The notes under the pieces: generated by a model
Databases searched by the model: none
Seen by the model: the letters and a program-made list of their open reading frames with translations, nothing else
What the model was told of the DNA's origin: nothing
Source: Escarpia spicata
Taxonomy: Eukaryota; Annelida; Polychaeta; Sabellida; Siboglinidae
NCBI GenBank assembly: GCA_963995525.1
Contig: OZ023205.1
Coordinates: forward strand, 52,979,274 to 53,043,273
Length of the DNA: 64,000 nucleotides
Reading direction: 5' to 3'
Shown: one piece after another, positions 19,440 through 32,900 of the stretch
Position numbering within the stretch: position 1 is the first letter of the stretch
Layout: the number at the start of each line of letters is the position of its first letter
Program-made: the position numbers and the translations under genes

Positions 19440-21316
19440 AGCTGATTATAATAGATGACAAACTCCCGGCAGATGAATTCCAGTGCATGGGAAATCAGTC
19501 CATTCGACGTACGCACAAATCGTACGCAAGGTCCGCGGTTGATTTGAACTTGGTGCAGACTGTCAACGAGAGGCATAACGGCTTTCAGAAACTCTCTGCC
19601 TTCAGAAAGTGGTCCGCCACTCTCACCCAACGCGGCATGGCCTTGTCAGAACTACGGAAAATGGTCGGTCTTCGATCGGGGGAAGAACCGGCTAACGTAA
19701 CAATGCTGACATGGTTTCCCTCGCCAACAGCTTAAACAACATCTGCAAACCGTTCACCGCGGATTCCCCTGCTGAGTTGGTCAATGTGTCATCGGGGAGG
19801 ACGGCGAGGGAAGAGACCAGTTCATGTCTCCTTGGAACACTGGCACGGGGGAGAACACTTCGACTGAAATTCGATGCCGAGTGTGCTTTCGATGGGTCAC
19901 GATTTCTGAAGACAGTGGCAAGGACCAAGATGTTGAATTTTAAATGAATCGAAGACTATGGTGCGAAGGGTAAATGCAGCAGAGGGAGTCAGGGCCGTCT
20001 TTGGGAGAATTCTGGCTGTCGCTGCCAAGATAAGTGATGCCGTTAACCTGCAATGCCTGCTAAGCCTCCCTATCACAGAGGTCCCCCTTCTCTCTCGCCC
20101 ACAGCGACGGGACTCCACTGAAAACGGACAAAGCAGCACTTACCAAGGTTTTTGAGAAAATACAGGATGTCGTGCTCACCGATGCCACACTTCCCCCAAT
20201 TGCGGCCACTGTGATTTATGGGGGGGGGGGGGGGCATCCTCCTCCACGAAACCGTGCTTTAGCACAACAAATCCTATCGCGTTGAACAAATCCACTTGGT
20301 ACTCGACAAGTACCATTCACCATCGATCAAAGACCCAGAGCGGAAACTGCGTCGTTCCGGAAATCATCACACATTCACCATCACCGGACCTGACCAGGCC
20401 CAGCGACAGAGTGGGACGGAGCTGCTCAAGAACGGTGCATTCAAGGAAGAGTTTACCAATTTCCTCATGGAGGTAAATGCATGGTGATGAAGACCAACGA
20501 TGAAGAACTTGTACAAACAGAGGAACCGAATCATATCCAAGGTCAGCACGAGGACGCCGACACACTCATTGCATTTCATGCAAGCAGCGTCTCCACCGGA
20601 AACATTCTGTTGAGATCAACTGACACAGACGTACTAGTCATTCTTTTCGGGTTTGTCGAAAGGTCAGAAGGAATGAACATCATCCTGGACATTATGTGAC
20701 AAATATAGCTTCCACCCCTGACGAGAGAAACCATGGATTCACGGATGCACTCGTGGGTCTGCATGCTTTGACAGTGACTTCACATCCTATTTCTTTGGAA
20801 AGGACAAAGTGAAGCCCTTCCAACGTGGAAACGGATAGCACGTGATGGCACTGCGGTGCCTGACCTCAGAAGCGGTCGACCTAACAGCCATCACGTCATG
20901 TGTTTGCTCCGTGTATGGGTTTAAGTGCACTGACGTCAACGAAGCGAGATACAGAGCTTTCATCAGAATTAGTGGTGGGAGTGTGAAGGAGCCACTGGCC
21001 AAGATCCGGAAAATCAACTGTGCATGTCTCCCCCTTGTTGCAAGACTCTTACCAACCACATCGTGAGAGCACACTTTGTTGCACGGATGTGGAAGAGAGC
21101 CGACCAGCCTGACCCGACTTACTAGGCGAGGCCCACTGACTGCGGATGGGCAGAGAAGTCAGGCAGTTTGGAGCTGGAGTGGTTCCAAGGAGTTCACTGC
21201 CGGAATCTTTGTCAGCAACTCCCGTTGATGCCGAGGACGTCGTTGGAGCGATGGACGGTGAAGATTTGGACGTCTGGACAGACGATGACAGTGACGAGAG
21301 CGACGAAGATATCTAA
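19440..21316 (+). pseudogene. XPG-like nuclease family gene, decayed (ADTL/TDTDVLV family)
   Basis: Dispersed frames give a recognisable order. DLNLVQTVNERHNGF and WSATLTQRGMALSELRKMVG lie near 19540-19670, a C-terminal helical region of this family's first half. QHEDADTLIAFHASSVS lies near 20545-20590, RSTDTDVLVILFG near 20610-20650, SDFTSYFFGKDKVKPF near 20770-20820, and VYGFKCTDVNEARYRAF near 20910-20960. An acidic tail ends at a TAA (21314-21316). Acidic pairs followed by a Gly/Lys-rich HhH-like loop match the plan of FEN1/XPG nucleases. The family is widespread and uncharacterised in marine invertebrates. At least five stops or shifts make this copy a pseudogene. Confidence 0.7.
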
Positions 21317-21828
<512 letters not shown>

Positions 21829-22092
21829 ATCACAATACTTTATTGTCCCTTGTGAGGGAAATTCATGTGGAGTGTAGCAGCATATTAAGACATATAAAAC
21901 AAATGTACATGCAATATACACAATGTAAAAATAAAAAGACTAAAAATAATAACAGTTATATCGGTTAAATAAATAAATTAATTAATTAAATAAGTTACAA
22001 AAGTTTTTAAAAAGTTAAGTTAAATCATCTCACAAATCATCTCAGGCTCACTCAGTGTCAGACTGGCAGAGATGGAGGGGAACGAAGGTCAG

Positions 22093-23868
22093 TTACTCAT
22101 TCATTAGTCTTATTGACGAGGGGACAAAAGAGTTTCGAGTGCGGTTCAGTTTGCAGTGAGGGAGTTGAAAGCGACGGCCAGAAGGAAGTAGTTTATAGCA
22201 TGGAAACAGGGGATGTTCGGGGTCTGAGGAGACATTCCTTCCCTTTCTCTCTGCCCGTTGCCTGTATAGATCCTCTAGACTGGTCTGCTTTTTTCCCACC
22301 ACCTTGCCACTAACCCTGACTGTTCGTGCCAGAGTGTTGCGATGCACGATACTCAGGCCGCCGTACCACACAAGAAACCCAAATGTAATAGAGCTTTCTA
22401 TGTAGCATCTGTAGAAGGTTTGTAGAACATGTGTGTTGACACTGAGTGACCTGAGCTTGCGTAAGAAATACAGCTTTTGCTGGCACTTTCTGTTAATTAT
22501 CGCTGTATTTTCACCAAATGTGAGCTTTGCATCTATGATAGTGCCGAGATACTTGTATTCATCTACTCTCCTTACACACTCTCGGTTAATTAATAGTCTC
22601 TTGGGAGAAGTAGGATTTTTCCTAAAATCTATTATGAGTTCTTCAGTTTTACGAACGTTCAGGTCTAGGAAATGATTGTCGCACCACAATGTGAAATCAG
22701 CTACAGCGCACGCACACACTTGATCAGAGCCGGATAGGTCGACGATAGCTGTGTCATCGCTGTATTTAATGAAATTTACGCTCTCCTGGCTGCTACGACA
22801 GTCGTCTGTGTAAAGTGTGAACAGAACAGGGGAGATCACAGAGCCCTGGGGGGCACCAGTGAAAGTGAAGAGTGAGCTCGAAACAGCACCATTATAGCGC
22901 ACTACTTGCGTACGCTCAGTAAGAAACTGGTTTACCCACAAGATGATGTGTGGGTTCACATGCATATTGACAAGTTTACTCATCATGATGTGTGGCTGGA
23001 TGGTGTTGAAAGCCGACGAAAAGTCAATAAAGACTATCCTGGCAAACGACTTGGGCTTTTCCAGGTGAGTGTACACATTATGACATAGAGTGAGGACTGC
23101 ATCATCCACACCTCGATTGTGTTTATACGCAAATTTGAGGGGATCCAGTTGATCCCCAACATGCTCCAGGAGGGGACGAAGTACGAGTCGCTCAAAGCAC
23201 TTCATGACGATTGAGGTAAGCGCCACTGGGCGGTAGTCGTTGAGAACAGATGGCACAGGTTTCTTGGGGACAGGACATATAACTGACGATTTCCAGGCCG
23301 GGGGGGTGCGATGTTGCTTCAGAGACCAGTTGAAAAGGATGCTGAACACTGCACCCAGCTGAGCATGGCACTCCTTGAGGATCCGACCACTGACGTTGTC
23401 AGGCCCAGTTGCCTTGTGAGGATTAACGTGCTTGAAGATCTTACTGACGTCATCAGGAGTTGTTTCTGGGGTATCATCCTCAGTGAGCTGAGACTCAATA
23501 TCATCCACCGCCTCCTGACGCTCACGTGAGAAGTCATGCCGGTCAAAACGCCCAAAGAAGGAATTCAAGTCCTCAGCGAACTTGATACTCTCTTCCGCTG
23601 ACTCTGAGGTTTGTATGACACGTTTGCCGGACTCAACACCAGACAGAGTTTTTAGTCCCTGCCATGCCCTGCGCATATTGCCGTGTTGGAACAGGCGTTC
23701 AATTCTGTCCTTGTAATCTAGTTTAGCGTCCCTGATCTGTTTTTTTAGAGTACACTGGATCCTTTTTGCTTCAGTGCGGTTGTTAGACATGAAAGCTCTC
23801 TTCTTCTCGTTGATTATGTTTTTCAGTTCTTTACTCACCCACGGTTTGTTATTTGAGAAGATTTTCAC
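22093..23868 (-). pseudogene. LINE reverse transcriptase
   Basis: The frame is open for 591 codons. RT motifs in order: VICPVPKKP and NDYRPVALTS, VFIDFSSAFNT (first catalytic Asp), GAPQGSVISPVLFTLYTDD, and KYSDDTAIV (the Y-x-D-D box). LGTIIDAKLTF and the thumb region follow. It ends with FVPSSIRLMNE and a stop, the common terminus of Rex1/CR1 proteins. The enzyme would prime cDNA at the nicked target. The upstream endonuclease is in another frame because of a 10-bp tandem duplication at the junction. Confidence 0.9.
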
Positions 23869-24811
23869 AGATTTTCACAGTTTTTGTGGGGATAATCATC
23901 TCTTCACAAAACTTGATATAGTCTGTGACAACATCAACTGCTTCTTCAAGCGAAGAACTGGATTCAATAAAAACATCCCACAAAGTACAGTCAAAACACC
24001 CCCTGAGGGCGTCGACCGAGTTCAAGTCCCACGTTTTTACAGTTTTCTGCACTGCTTTCTGTCTCTGCAGTTTAGTTCTATATGCCGGGATCAAATGTAC
24101 CACATTGTGATCAGCTGTGCCGAGTGCCATCTTCTTCACGGACTTGTACGCGTCCTTAATGTTGCCATAACAGAGATCCAGGGTGTTACTACCGCGTGTC
24201 TGACACGTCACGTACTGCTGGTAAACAGGCAATGTTTTGTCTAGTCGGCAGCTATTGAAATCTCCGAGTATTATGTTAGGCGAGTCTGGTGACATTGTCT
24301 CACGCCGGTGCACACAGCTAGTGATTGCATCAGCTGCGAGTGCAACATTAGCTGACGGTGGCACATAGACCAGAGTTATAAATAGCTGTCCGAACTCTCT
24401 GGGTAAATAGGTCGGACGCAGCGACACTGACAATAGCTCCACGTCCGGGGTACACAGTCCTTCCCTCACGATGACAGACTTACACCAGCGCTGGTTAATG
24501 TACACACAGATCCCCCCACCCTGTGATTTGCCACTCAGCTTTTTGTCCCGGTCCAATCTCACTGGGGTACCAAAGCCGTCAACGTAAAGTTCACTGTCCG
24601 GTAATGTTTGATCTAACCAGGTTTCAGTCAGGCATATCAAACAAGCTTCTTTATAGGCCCACTGTAACGCAACATTGGCCTGAAGTTCGTCAATTTTCGA
24701 ACGTAACGATCGGACATTAGCTAACATGATAGAGAGCAGGGCCAGGGGGAGGGTGCGTACCTTCTTTTCCTTCAGTCTCTGGCGAACGCCGCCTTTCTTG
24801 CCCCGCTTGCA
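23849..24811 (-). pseudogene. LINE apurinic-type endonuclease domain
   Basis: Motifs of the EEP fold: MLANVRSLRSK, ICLTETWLD (catalytic Glu), GGGICVYIN, NIILGDFNS (Asp/Asn), GSNTLDLCYG and TADHNVV (catalytic His). Upstream, GKKGGVRQRLKEKK is the basic leader typical of these ORF2 proteins; the TGA at 24812-24814 interrupts it where an Arg codon (CGA) would fit. The domain nicks target DNA to start insertion. Confidence 0.88.
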
Positions 24812-25141
24812 TCACGGGTGGTTTCTATTGTTAGTGTCCGAGAGCACTGTAAACTCATTTAAATCCAGGAGTGGTCCAGAAAGATTGTCAGTGACACTGG
24901 GTCGCAAGGCCAACAGCGCGTCACGTGTATAAGTCTTGAATCTGCCATCTTGCCAAATCGGTTCACCACTCACACACACAACGAGTAAAATGGTCCATAA
25001 AACTGCCAAAACTTTGGTTGTTCTGCCGCACAACATCTTCATATTACTTCTCGACGAACATATATGAAGTCCTTCAGTTAAAACTGACGAAAAACGATAA
25101 ACAACACAGAGGCTAAATGCAAACACTCCAGGTCGCCACAA
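24812..25141 (-). pseudogene. LINE ORF2 N-terminal leader
   Basis: The minus strand encodes a hydrophobic stretch (VLAVLWTILLVVCVSG) followed by YTRDALLALRPSV, a leader seen before the endonuclease in related animal LINEs. The hydrophobic segment resembles a signal peptide, but its role in a LINE is unclear. Confidence 0.55.
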
Positions 25142-25379
25142 CAGCGCCCTCTAGAGGATTAGGATTGCTTCATGTTTTATCTTCTGTTTGACTGCTCCTG
25201 TGAACATGTATGTTGAACTTGTAGCTACAATAGGCAATAAACCTGGCTGGTACGATAGGTTTGTGTTTATAAACGATTATATTTGAGAAAACCAATACAA
25301 CACCTGATTGCCACGGAATTTCGCGATGGGCGGACTTGGGAAACTGTCGTGTACATACTTACCTTGCATGATGTGGTCA

Positions 25380-25725
25380 TTAACACAAATTGCGCGTAAC
25401 TGCCCCACAACAGGTAATTGTCCCATGTCCCACCGCTGGTAACTGTCCCAACGAAGGTAAATATCTTACCACAGGTAACTTTCCCCTGTACCACCACGGG
25501 TAGGTCTCCCTGTCCACCACAAGTAACAGTCCCATCTCCCACTACAGGTAATTGTCCCCAGTCCCACCGCAGGTAACTGTCCTCCCACAGGAAACTGCCC
25601 CCGTCTCATCGCATGTAACTGTCCCACCAGAGGTAACTCCCCCTCTCCTGTTACAAGTAAATGTTCCCTGTCCCACTACGGGTAACGTCTACCAGAGGGA
25701 ACTGCCCCCTCTCCTATTGCAAGAA
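25380..25725. repeat. Degenerate repeats with CAGGTAACTGTCCC core
   Basis: About 16 diverged copies of a 19-25-bp unit with a CCACAGGTAACTGTCCC-like consensus. Confidence 0.75.
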
Positions 25726-25734
25726 GATATTTGA

Positions 25735-26015
25735 ACAGTTATCCCGTCGCGTCTGTACTGACGATAGTGTGCTGAAGATATATGTGAACAGTTATCCTGT
25801 CGCGTCTGTACTGATGATGTGTGTGGTAAAGATATAATATTAACGGTTATCCTGACGTGTTTGTATGTAATGATAAGCAGAATGAACAATTACCCTGTTG
25901 CGTCGGTTGAGAGTGCTGAAGATATGTAAACAGTTGTCCTGTCGCGTCTGTACTAATGATGGACCTGCTGAAGATATAATTATGAACAGCTAATCTGTCG
26001 CATAGTCATGTGCAT
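25735..26015. repeat. Tandem repeat of about 60 bp, five copies
   Basis: Each copy has GAAGATAT...GAACAGTTATCCTGTCGCGTCTGTACTGATGAT or a variant, split here by dots. The same CGCGTCTGTACTGATGAT core occurs once at about 21335-21352. Confidence 0.8.
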
Positions 26016-26072
26016 CACTAAGTTAATTTGTTATGTCGCAATGCTATTGTTAACACAGCTGTTCTACAACGA

Positions 26073-26378
26073 CGCCATCTGCCGGACTACGAAACCCGCT
26101 AGGTGTTTGCACGAATAAATACAGTTTCGTCAATCTTTAGAGGTTGCTGTCTAGGGGATTCCACCACTTAAAGTTGTTGTCATTGGTCATTCAGTACTCG
26201 GGGAACACCAGGGAAACTTTTGAAACTGTTTTTACCCTTGGCGCTTTTCACATAAATAAAGGTACTTTTTTGCCCACTTCAGGGGGTGATTTAGGGGGCA
26301 TTCCGCCACCCAAGACCCAGCAGCAACTCATTTTTATGATGTCGGGGGATGGTTCTTCTAACACATGGGATCAAACAC
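26073..26378 (-). repeat. Right terminal inverted repeat
   Basis: 306 bp, inverted partner of 18922-19368. Shared landmarks include CCTAGCGG near the inner end, AGTTTCCCTGG, AAAGTACC and CCCGACATC near the outer end. Confidence 0.8.
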
Positions 26379-29300
26379 CCGGATATAACAGTGGAGGCGT
26401 TAGGGTGGGGGGTAGGTATAAATTTGACTTCACACCTGGTCAAACTTTCATTGGAATGCCATTTTTTAATACGTCTGCTGTATCATTACGAGAAACACAC
26501 GATGCCAATGATACTGCTTTCTACTGACTGGGCTACACAATTCTTTAGACCCCCCTGTAATGGTTAGTGGAAGTTGCTAATCCTCGTCAGTTTGTCTATT
26601 TATGCATTTGTTTGTATCGCGTATTCCCATATATCAAACATTACAAAAATGAACACGTAAATACACACAAATGGTATTCTGGTAGGCCTATCACAGTTCT
26701 TATGATCCACATTTTATGACATGTATAACGAAACCAATGTAGTTCTTTACTGCTTAAACCATCATTTTATTCCGTTTTACAGCTACAACGTTGGCAATTA
26801 CACACACGTGCACGTCGTCGCTTCAGACATAAAATGCTCCGAATAACCACTCTTGGTAGAAAAATAGAGTACAATAGCACGTTCACGTGAACTATGTCCA
26901 CCAAAGTACCAGTATTTCGAAAACAAGACTGGACCATTAGATAGCGACAGCCATTGCAGCAATACACCGTCGTCTACGACGGCCTAGCAGCGGCTGTTTC
27001 ATGAACATCTTGTGCAAAATACATGACGTTTCATTGGACTTCTATGACGCTGATACCTGACAATAATATGAATCGGTGAATTCAAATCGGGCCCACCCCA
27101 AGTGGTTTTTTTCTTTTCAGGAGGACAACAACTTCCCCTTCGAGTGTTTATATGAAGCGAAATAAACATGACAATGTGTCTTTTAAACACCTTCAATACG
27201 GCCATAAATACATCATATAACATATAAAATATTAGGTAAACATGACTTACTTAGTGAGAAAATCTGGACATTTGCTGTCCTGGAATTTGATGGGATTAGG
27301 GCCCATTTTGAATCCACAGATGCTATGTAAAAATAACTAAACTACTGTTTTGGTGATTCGCATGGTACAGTATTAGTCTAAGCGAGAATGCCATTGAATT
27401 GGTGTCTAGTGATCTCCTTCTAGGTGCGAGGCAGAGGACTAATCATGAACGGAACGTTACTAGCAGAGGTGCCAAGTTAAGGAATTGGGCTGCAGGAGGG
27501 TTTCCTGCCAGATATGACGTCAATAAAGGATTGCATCACTAAAAACATGTCTGAAAATATATATCTGAAAATACCAATGTATACGTTATGTAGCCACCTT
27601 TTAAAGACAGTATAACGACCAGAGCCATGCTTCACAGAATTGGTATAAACTGGAGTTTACAGTGGAATGTTGATACATCCGACACCGATAATCCAGAAAT
27701 CGCGGCATCTGGATATCAATTCACAGAAACACATTATTCCAAGAATCTAATATACTCCGGTGTGTGCATAAAAAATACTGTATGTCTCAATTATTTGGTC
27801 GTAGACAGTACAATAAATCATTTGGTGAAGGTCCGTATTACCTACATGAAACAGTGCGGTTGTGTAACTGTCCACTAGAGCCGATTAAATAACTTCCATC
27901 ATCGTGCATCAGAACACCGCGAATCGTGTTCTTTGTTGCTTAAATACGTTGTATAACAATAGGATAAATATTTTGCGCAGTCGTGTTAATAAAAAAGTGC
28001 GTACGTTTGTTGAATTATGGGAAGAATTTACTTTGATCGTTAGATCGGGTAAGTTGCGAAAGTCTAAGTAGCCTTAAGTATGTCACACATGTCAATTCAT
28101 ACCATATTTAATACTTTGTCACAGAATTTTGACCCGATCCGATCAAATGTAATTTAATATTTTGACCGATGATTTCAGCCAAAACAAATATAATAATAAT
28201 TAGTTTGATAGATGATGCTACAGGACATTTTCATCAAATAAGTCTGGAACGAACCGAGAGAATACATCATATTTAGTAAGGATAATTTAAGCACAACACA
28301 GTTTCACTGCCTCCTGTATAAATGACTCTATATGACCAGTCGCAATATTACACCGGCCACCATGTAGCATGGACTCAGCCGGTTGGACAGCATTTCCAGT
28401 CATCTTTTCAAGACGTGTCTTCAAATACTGTTCTCTCCAGACGGGATATATAAATTCCATTAAAAATTGCCCTTACACCGGTCGGTTATAAAGGGCTTCG
28501 CAGAATAAAACATCGTAAATAACAAACAAACTGGAAGTAATCGTCAAGATTAGCGCCATCAGCTGTAGCCGAACACTTGCCGCCAATCAACATAATGAAG
28601 TTGCGTAAATAAAATATAACAATCTAAAATAAAAACTAATAGGATACGTAATACTCTCCGAATAACGGAACTTGATATGCATCTATGCAATAATCGAATG
28701 TTGCTGTTGTCAAAACAAAGTTTATATATATATATATATAATCTTAACCATGGAAAATGATGCCATTTGTTTTCAAATTGGACAGATACAATGTGGGTTA
28801 AACAACCATGTTATACCCTGAATGACGTCACTGTAATGACGATTTGGGCAACAGAAGCTCCGCCAATTACATGACGTTAATGTTGCAGCAATCTACACCT
28901 GAATCGTCGTACAGCATAGCAAACATTGCAACCTTAAAGCATATTACTTGGAACATCATCCTGCCGTTTTAGTGGTGGTCACATGAGTTCGCAAAGTCCG
29001 AAAACAAGCTGCATATTGTTTCGTATTGGTTCAAACCGACATCAATACATGGTGTGCGTGTGCCCCTAGTTTTTGAATGATCCAAAATGGCTTCCAAAAC
29101 GACAGCCAATAACCACCAGATCCAATTGGCAATTGCCAATACACTGTTCATCACGCTGATATCCACAATCCGGCTGATGTGAATTAATACGTGTTCCACT
29201 TCATAGGTAGTGTTATTCGGTTGGTTTTCCCGTGATACCTGATAACGACCATATCTCCATCCACCCATACGTAAACACTATACGTCTTCGGGGACTTTGC

Positions 29301-29596
29301 GAAATTATGCGAGCACCCGTTAGTTTAACGAATGTGATTTGGTCTGAACGGCTTACAGACACCCTGATCAAGCTACTACGACAGCAAGTGACCGCATTCG
29401 ATGGGAGGAGGTGTAATAATACCAACTGCATAGTTTGACACTCGCAATTATCACTTGCACAAGCATGGAATGATGACATTTCTGAAATAGTCCCGCTTTC
29501 GATAGCCCACGACGTAATATCATATCATAACATGTCATACACAAATACCGCCAGAGTTGAAAGCCAATAACGCAGACCAGGCCTACAGGTGGGTGA
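26379..29596. other. Intergenic DNA between the TIR element and PISD
   Basis: AT-rich, with a short (TA)n at 28722-28741. No exon, RNA gene or known element could be recognised on either strand. Confidence 0.4.
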
Positions 29597-29920
29597 TCAC
29601 ATGATATGGTCGCAAAAGTCGATGTGTCCGGAGCCGAGGCCCTGTCCGTACTTCACCCGTTCGCCCGGCTTGAAGCTGAACGAGAAGTTGCGCGGGGCCT
29701 CGAAGACAAGCACGATCGTTGAGCCGAAGTTGAAGTCGCCGATCATATCGCCCTTCTCCACCATCACGCCGCCGCCGCCGCCCTTCTGCAGGATCTCGCC
29801 GTCACGGTCGTACACGTCGTCCAGGAAGTCGTCGTTGTTGTTCTCGACGTCCGTGAAGTCGTAGCTGTGGTAGTTGCCGCCGTCCGTCTTCGCCGTATGA
29901 CGACAGTTCGTGACGAGATC
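29597..29920 (-). CDS. PISD: PISD last exon with GST self-cleavage motif and stop
   Basis: The acceptor CGCCAG precedes DLVTNCRH. The exon carries an acidic VENNNDDFLDD stretch, then QKGGGGGVMVEKGD, then FNFGSTIVLVFEAP. The Ser codon of GST is at 29720-29722. A TGA at 29597-29599 ends the protein. The exon is markedly GC-rich compared with its surroundings. Confidence 0.95.
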   Translation of the reverse strand, partial: DLVTNCRHTAKTDGGNYHSYDFTDVENNNDDFLDDVYDRDGEILQKGGGGGVMVEKGDMIGDFNFGSTIVLVFEAPRNFSFSFKPGERVKYGQGLGSGHIDFCDHIM

Positions 29921-32900
29921 CTGGCGACAGAAGAATTGATGAGATCGCATAGAAATAGACAGACAGACAGGCAGGCAGTCAGGCAGGCAGTCAGGCAGTC
30001 AGTCAGTCAGTCAGTCAGTCAGTCAGTCAGTCAGTCAGTCAGTCAGTCAGTCAGACAGACAGACAGACAGAAGGAACATACAGAATTTAATAACACCTGC
30101 AATGGTTGATAATTTCTATACATTCTCATAGGTATGTGATAGTGTTGTTTCGGCCCTGTGCTGCTACGCTATGTATATATTATGAATGCGTACCTGATCG
30201 CAGTAGACGTTGATCGAGCCGACGTTGGTGGCGCCAACAGCGGCGAACGAGAAGAAGCCGTGGCGCCACCTACCGAAGTACACCGCTCTCTCGTTCAGAC
30301 TGAAAAGCCCGCGTAGGCGTTTTGCAATGGACGGATTCACGCTGAATAGGTTGCCTGCAAAATGGACCTTTGTTAGAGGGTAATTTTAAAGAAGCACCAC
30401 ATGCGTTTAACAGAGAAAGGATACGCTCACGTATCATTCGATTCGTACAGCAGAATACGAAAACACGCCGGGAAGCGTACCACCATATCAAATCAACACC
30501 TAAAGATATCACGTTCACTTTGTTAAGATAGATAAAAATACTTGTTTTTACTAGGATTTGATCACAGTCCAGGCTAACAAGCCTGATCGGGTCAGTAATG
30601 GCTACTGAAGAAAGTGCATTGGTACCTCTTGCTGTAATAAAAGTAGCTTGCTTGCCAACGAATATAGGTAGCATGCCCAGAAACGTTTCGTACTGAGCTT
30701 GAAATTTTGCATTTTGGGGCAAAACGATCACGTGCGACCTTCCACACCCCACACACAGCACCCACCCACCCATGTCTTGATTACAGATTCTCAAAATTTC
30801 GAAGAAAAGTAATAAAAAGTGTTAGGGTATCGCACAAGGCATCGTGTTCGTAAGATTTCAGTTACTTTTCAAAGCCGTCACGCAATATCAAACTTGAATG
30901 CCTTGAACCAACTGGGTTATAAGTGTGTGACTGATCTGTGCAGTTGGGTCGTTATTATAGTGTAGGCAGTACTGCGCAATATGGCGTACGCGTGTCAACT
31001 TGTGAAGCCCGCCGCTAGTTTCAATGCAGTTTTCTTTTGAAGGACGATTATTCTAGAAATCATTTTGTGAAGACCAATGACATTGTTGTACAACTAGTAC
31101 ACGTGGATAGACAATAAAATTATCATTTTGCTGATGGTGCGTGCGCTGACATTTTGTCATTTGCTGACATATACCATTTTTATAGTTTCTACGACTCAGC
31201 GGACCATATACAGCCCGCCGCAGCTGCGAGTGCCTAGTAAGGGTGGCGAGCGCCTAGTAGGGGTGGTGGGTGTTTATCTATGCACATTTTATAGTGACAT
31301 ATCTATATAGCGTAGTTACCTTCGTCACCGATTAAACGTTCTGAGACTAGTTTGTTTCAGCGACCGCCGGTCACGTCGTAACCAACGGCTTCATAATCTG
31401 GCGTATTGTCCGTTTTAAGTCTCTTGTTAAGAGCTCATTTTACCCTCCTGTTTCAGAGACGATTGGTCGCGTAAGCAGTGGATTCATAGTCTGGACTATG
31501 ATCAAATAATGCCAGAACTCCATGACCGCTTCCATCCTCCAATCCCCGACGATGGCGACTGAGAAAACTGGGTGTTGTTCGAAGATGGAATACCTTACGA
31601 TAGCGACTATGACAGCGAGGAGTAGAAAGGTGACATACGGATTATTAGTATACGCATTATACATTGTTGGAGATAAAAGAAACTATAAGTAATACATTAG
31701 TTTATAGTAACATCATCTCATTAGACGTGACTCAGCATCTTTATGTTCATAATATACCACAAACATATTTTAATAACTCACCTCCACCAGGTGTTCCTTT
31801 ATGCCCAAACAACACAGTTGGGTATGGAATACTCCCTGGCTTTCCTACAACTCTGTTAGAATAACGTTGCACCATGGGCGTTGCCGAAACTCCAGCGGTA
31901 GTCACTGCTAGGGCCGTTAAAAAAGTCCCATTACGTTGAAACATGGAAGTTGGCTAAGGGTTCTGGAGATAGGGTTACAAGCAAAGTCCACACATTGCCG
32001 GTTGCTAAAATTAACTCTGACCAAAAGGCTTACAGACGTAGAACATTACACTATCGCCTGTCTTTTCTGGTTTGGACATCAGTTATAGATCACATTGTAC
32101 ATTTACACAGCACCGTTAGAAAAGTCTCACTACGTTGAAACAAAAGATATTGCTGAAATGTCAGCGATGGTCAAGGCTAACGAAAACAATTAAGATAAAA
32201 GACGCTGCATCGAAGGTCGCGGCTAGGGAAAAAGAGTTCAAACAAGGGCAGCCGATCAGCACCCGCCACTCCTACTAGGCGCTCACAGTTACGGTAGCTT
32301 TAGAGGGTCTGCTGAGTCGTAGAAACTAAACAAATGGTATATGTCAGCAAATGACAATTATATCAGTGCATGTTCCATCAGTAAAATGGAAAATCCGTTG
32401 ATCTTTTGACGCATTTACTGTCCGAGCATCACGCTGTTACTACTTAGGACGATAATTAGAACACTGTATATATATAACATGATAATTAAGACAGCTGCAC
32501 ACTGCTCTACTGAACAAGAATCAATTCAATACCTGACTTCAACTATAGCCCAATTCCAACTTGGCGATTTTATTCGGGAGCAGAAAGATACTATAAAAAC
32601 ACTACGTATTGCGTGAATGGGATTATGTTTCAACCTGGAACACAGTGCGACCAGACAGAGACAATACCAACCTGGGAAGTACCGCCGTGCGTGCACGGTC
32701 CAGTCTGTCGGTGAGTGGAACCTGTGATAGTCGCCGGGCCCGAGGTAGATGGTACAGAAAAACAGCCTGTTCTCGCACTGGTGCATCACCGCGCGCATGT
32801 ACTCGTCTTCCGGAAGTGACGTCGGCGGTGCGTCTTCCCGCTCGCCGTAGCCGTCCTGGAAGCGCTCGTCATAGTTGCGACAAATGTCGCTGCCGGGCGG

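Larger units (their letters stand above)
30355..32671. other. PISD intron holding a TIR element
   Basis: 2317-bp intron; the 31122-32398 element accounts for about half. The rest is AT-rich with no coding signal. Confidence 0.7.

Noticed and set aside
24812..25141. Secreted host protein suggested by a signal-peptide-like start
   Set aside because: The frame leads directly into the LINE basic leader and endonuclease, so it is part of the LINE.
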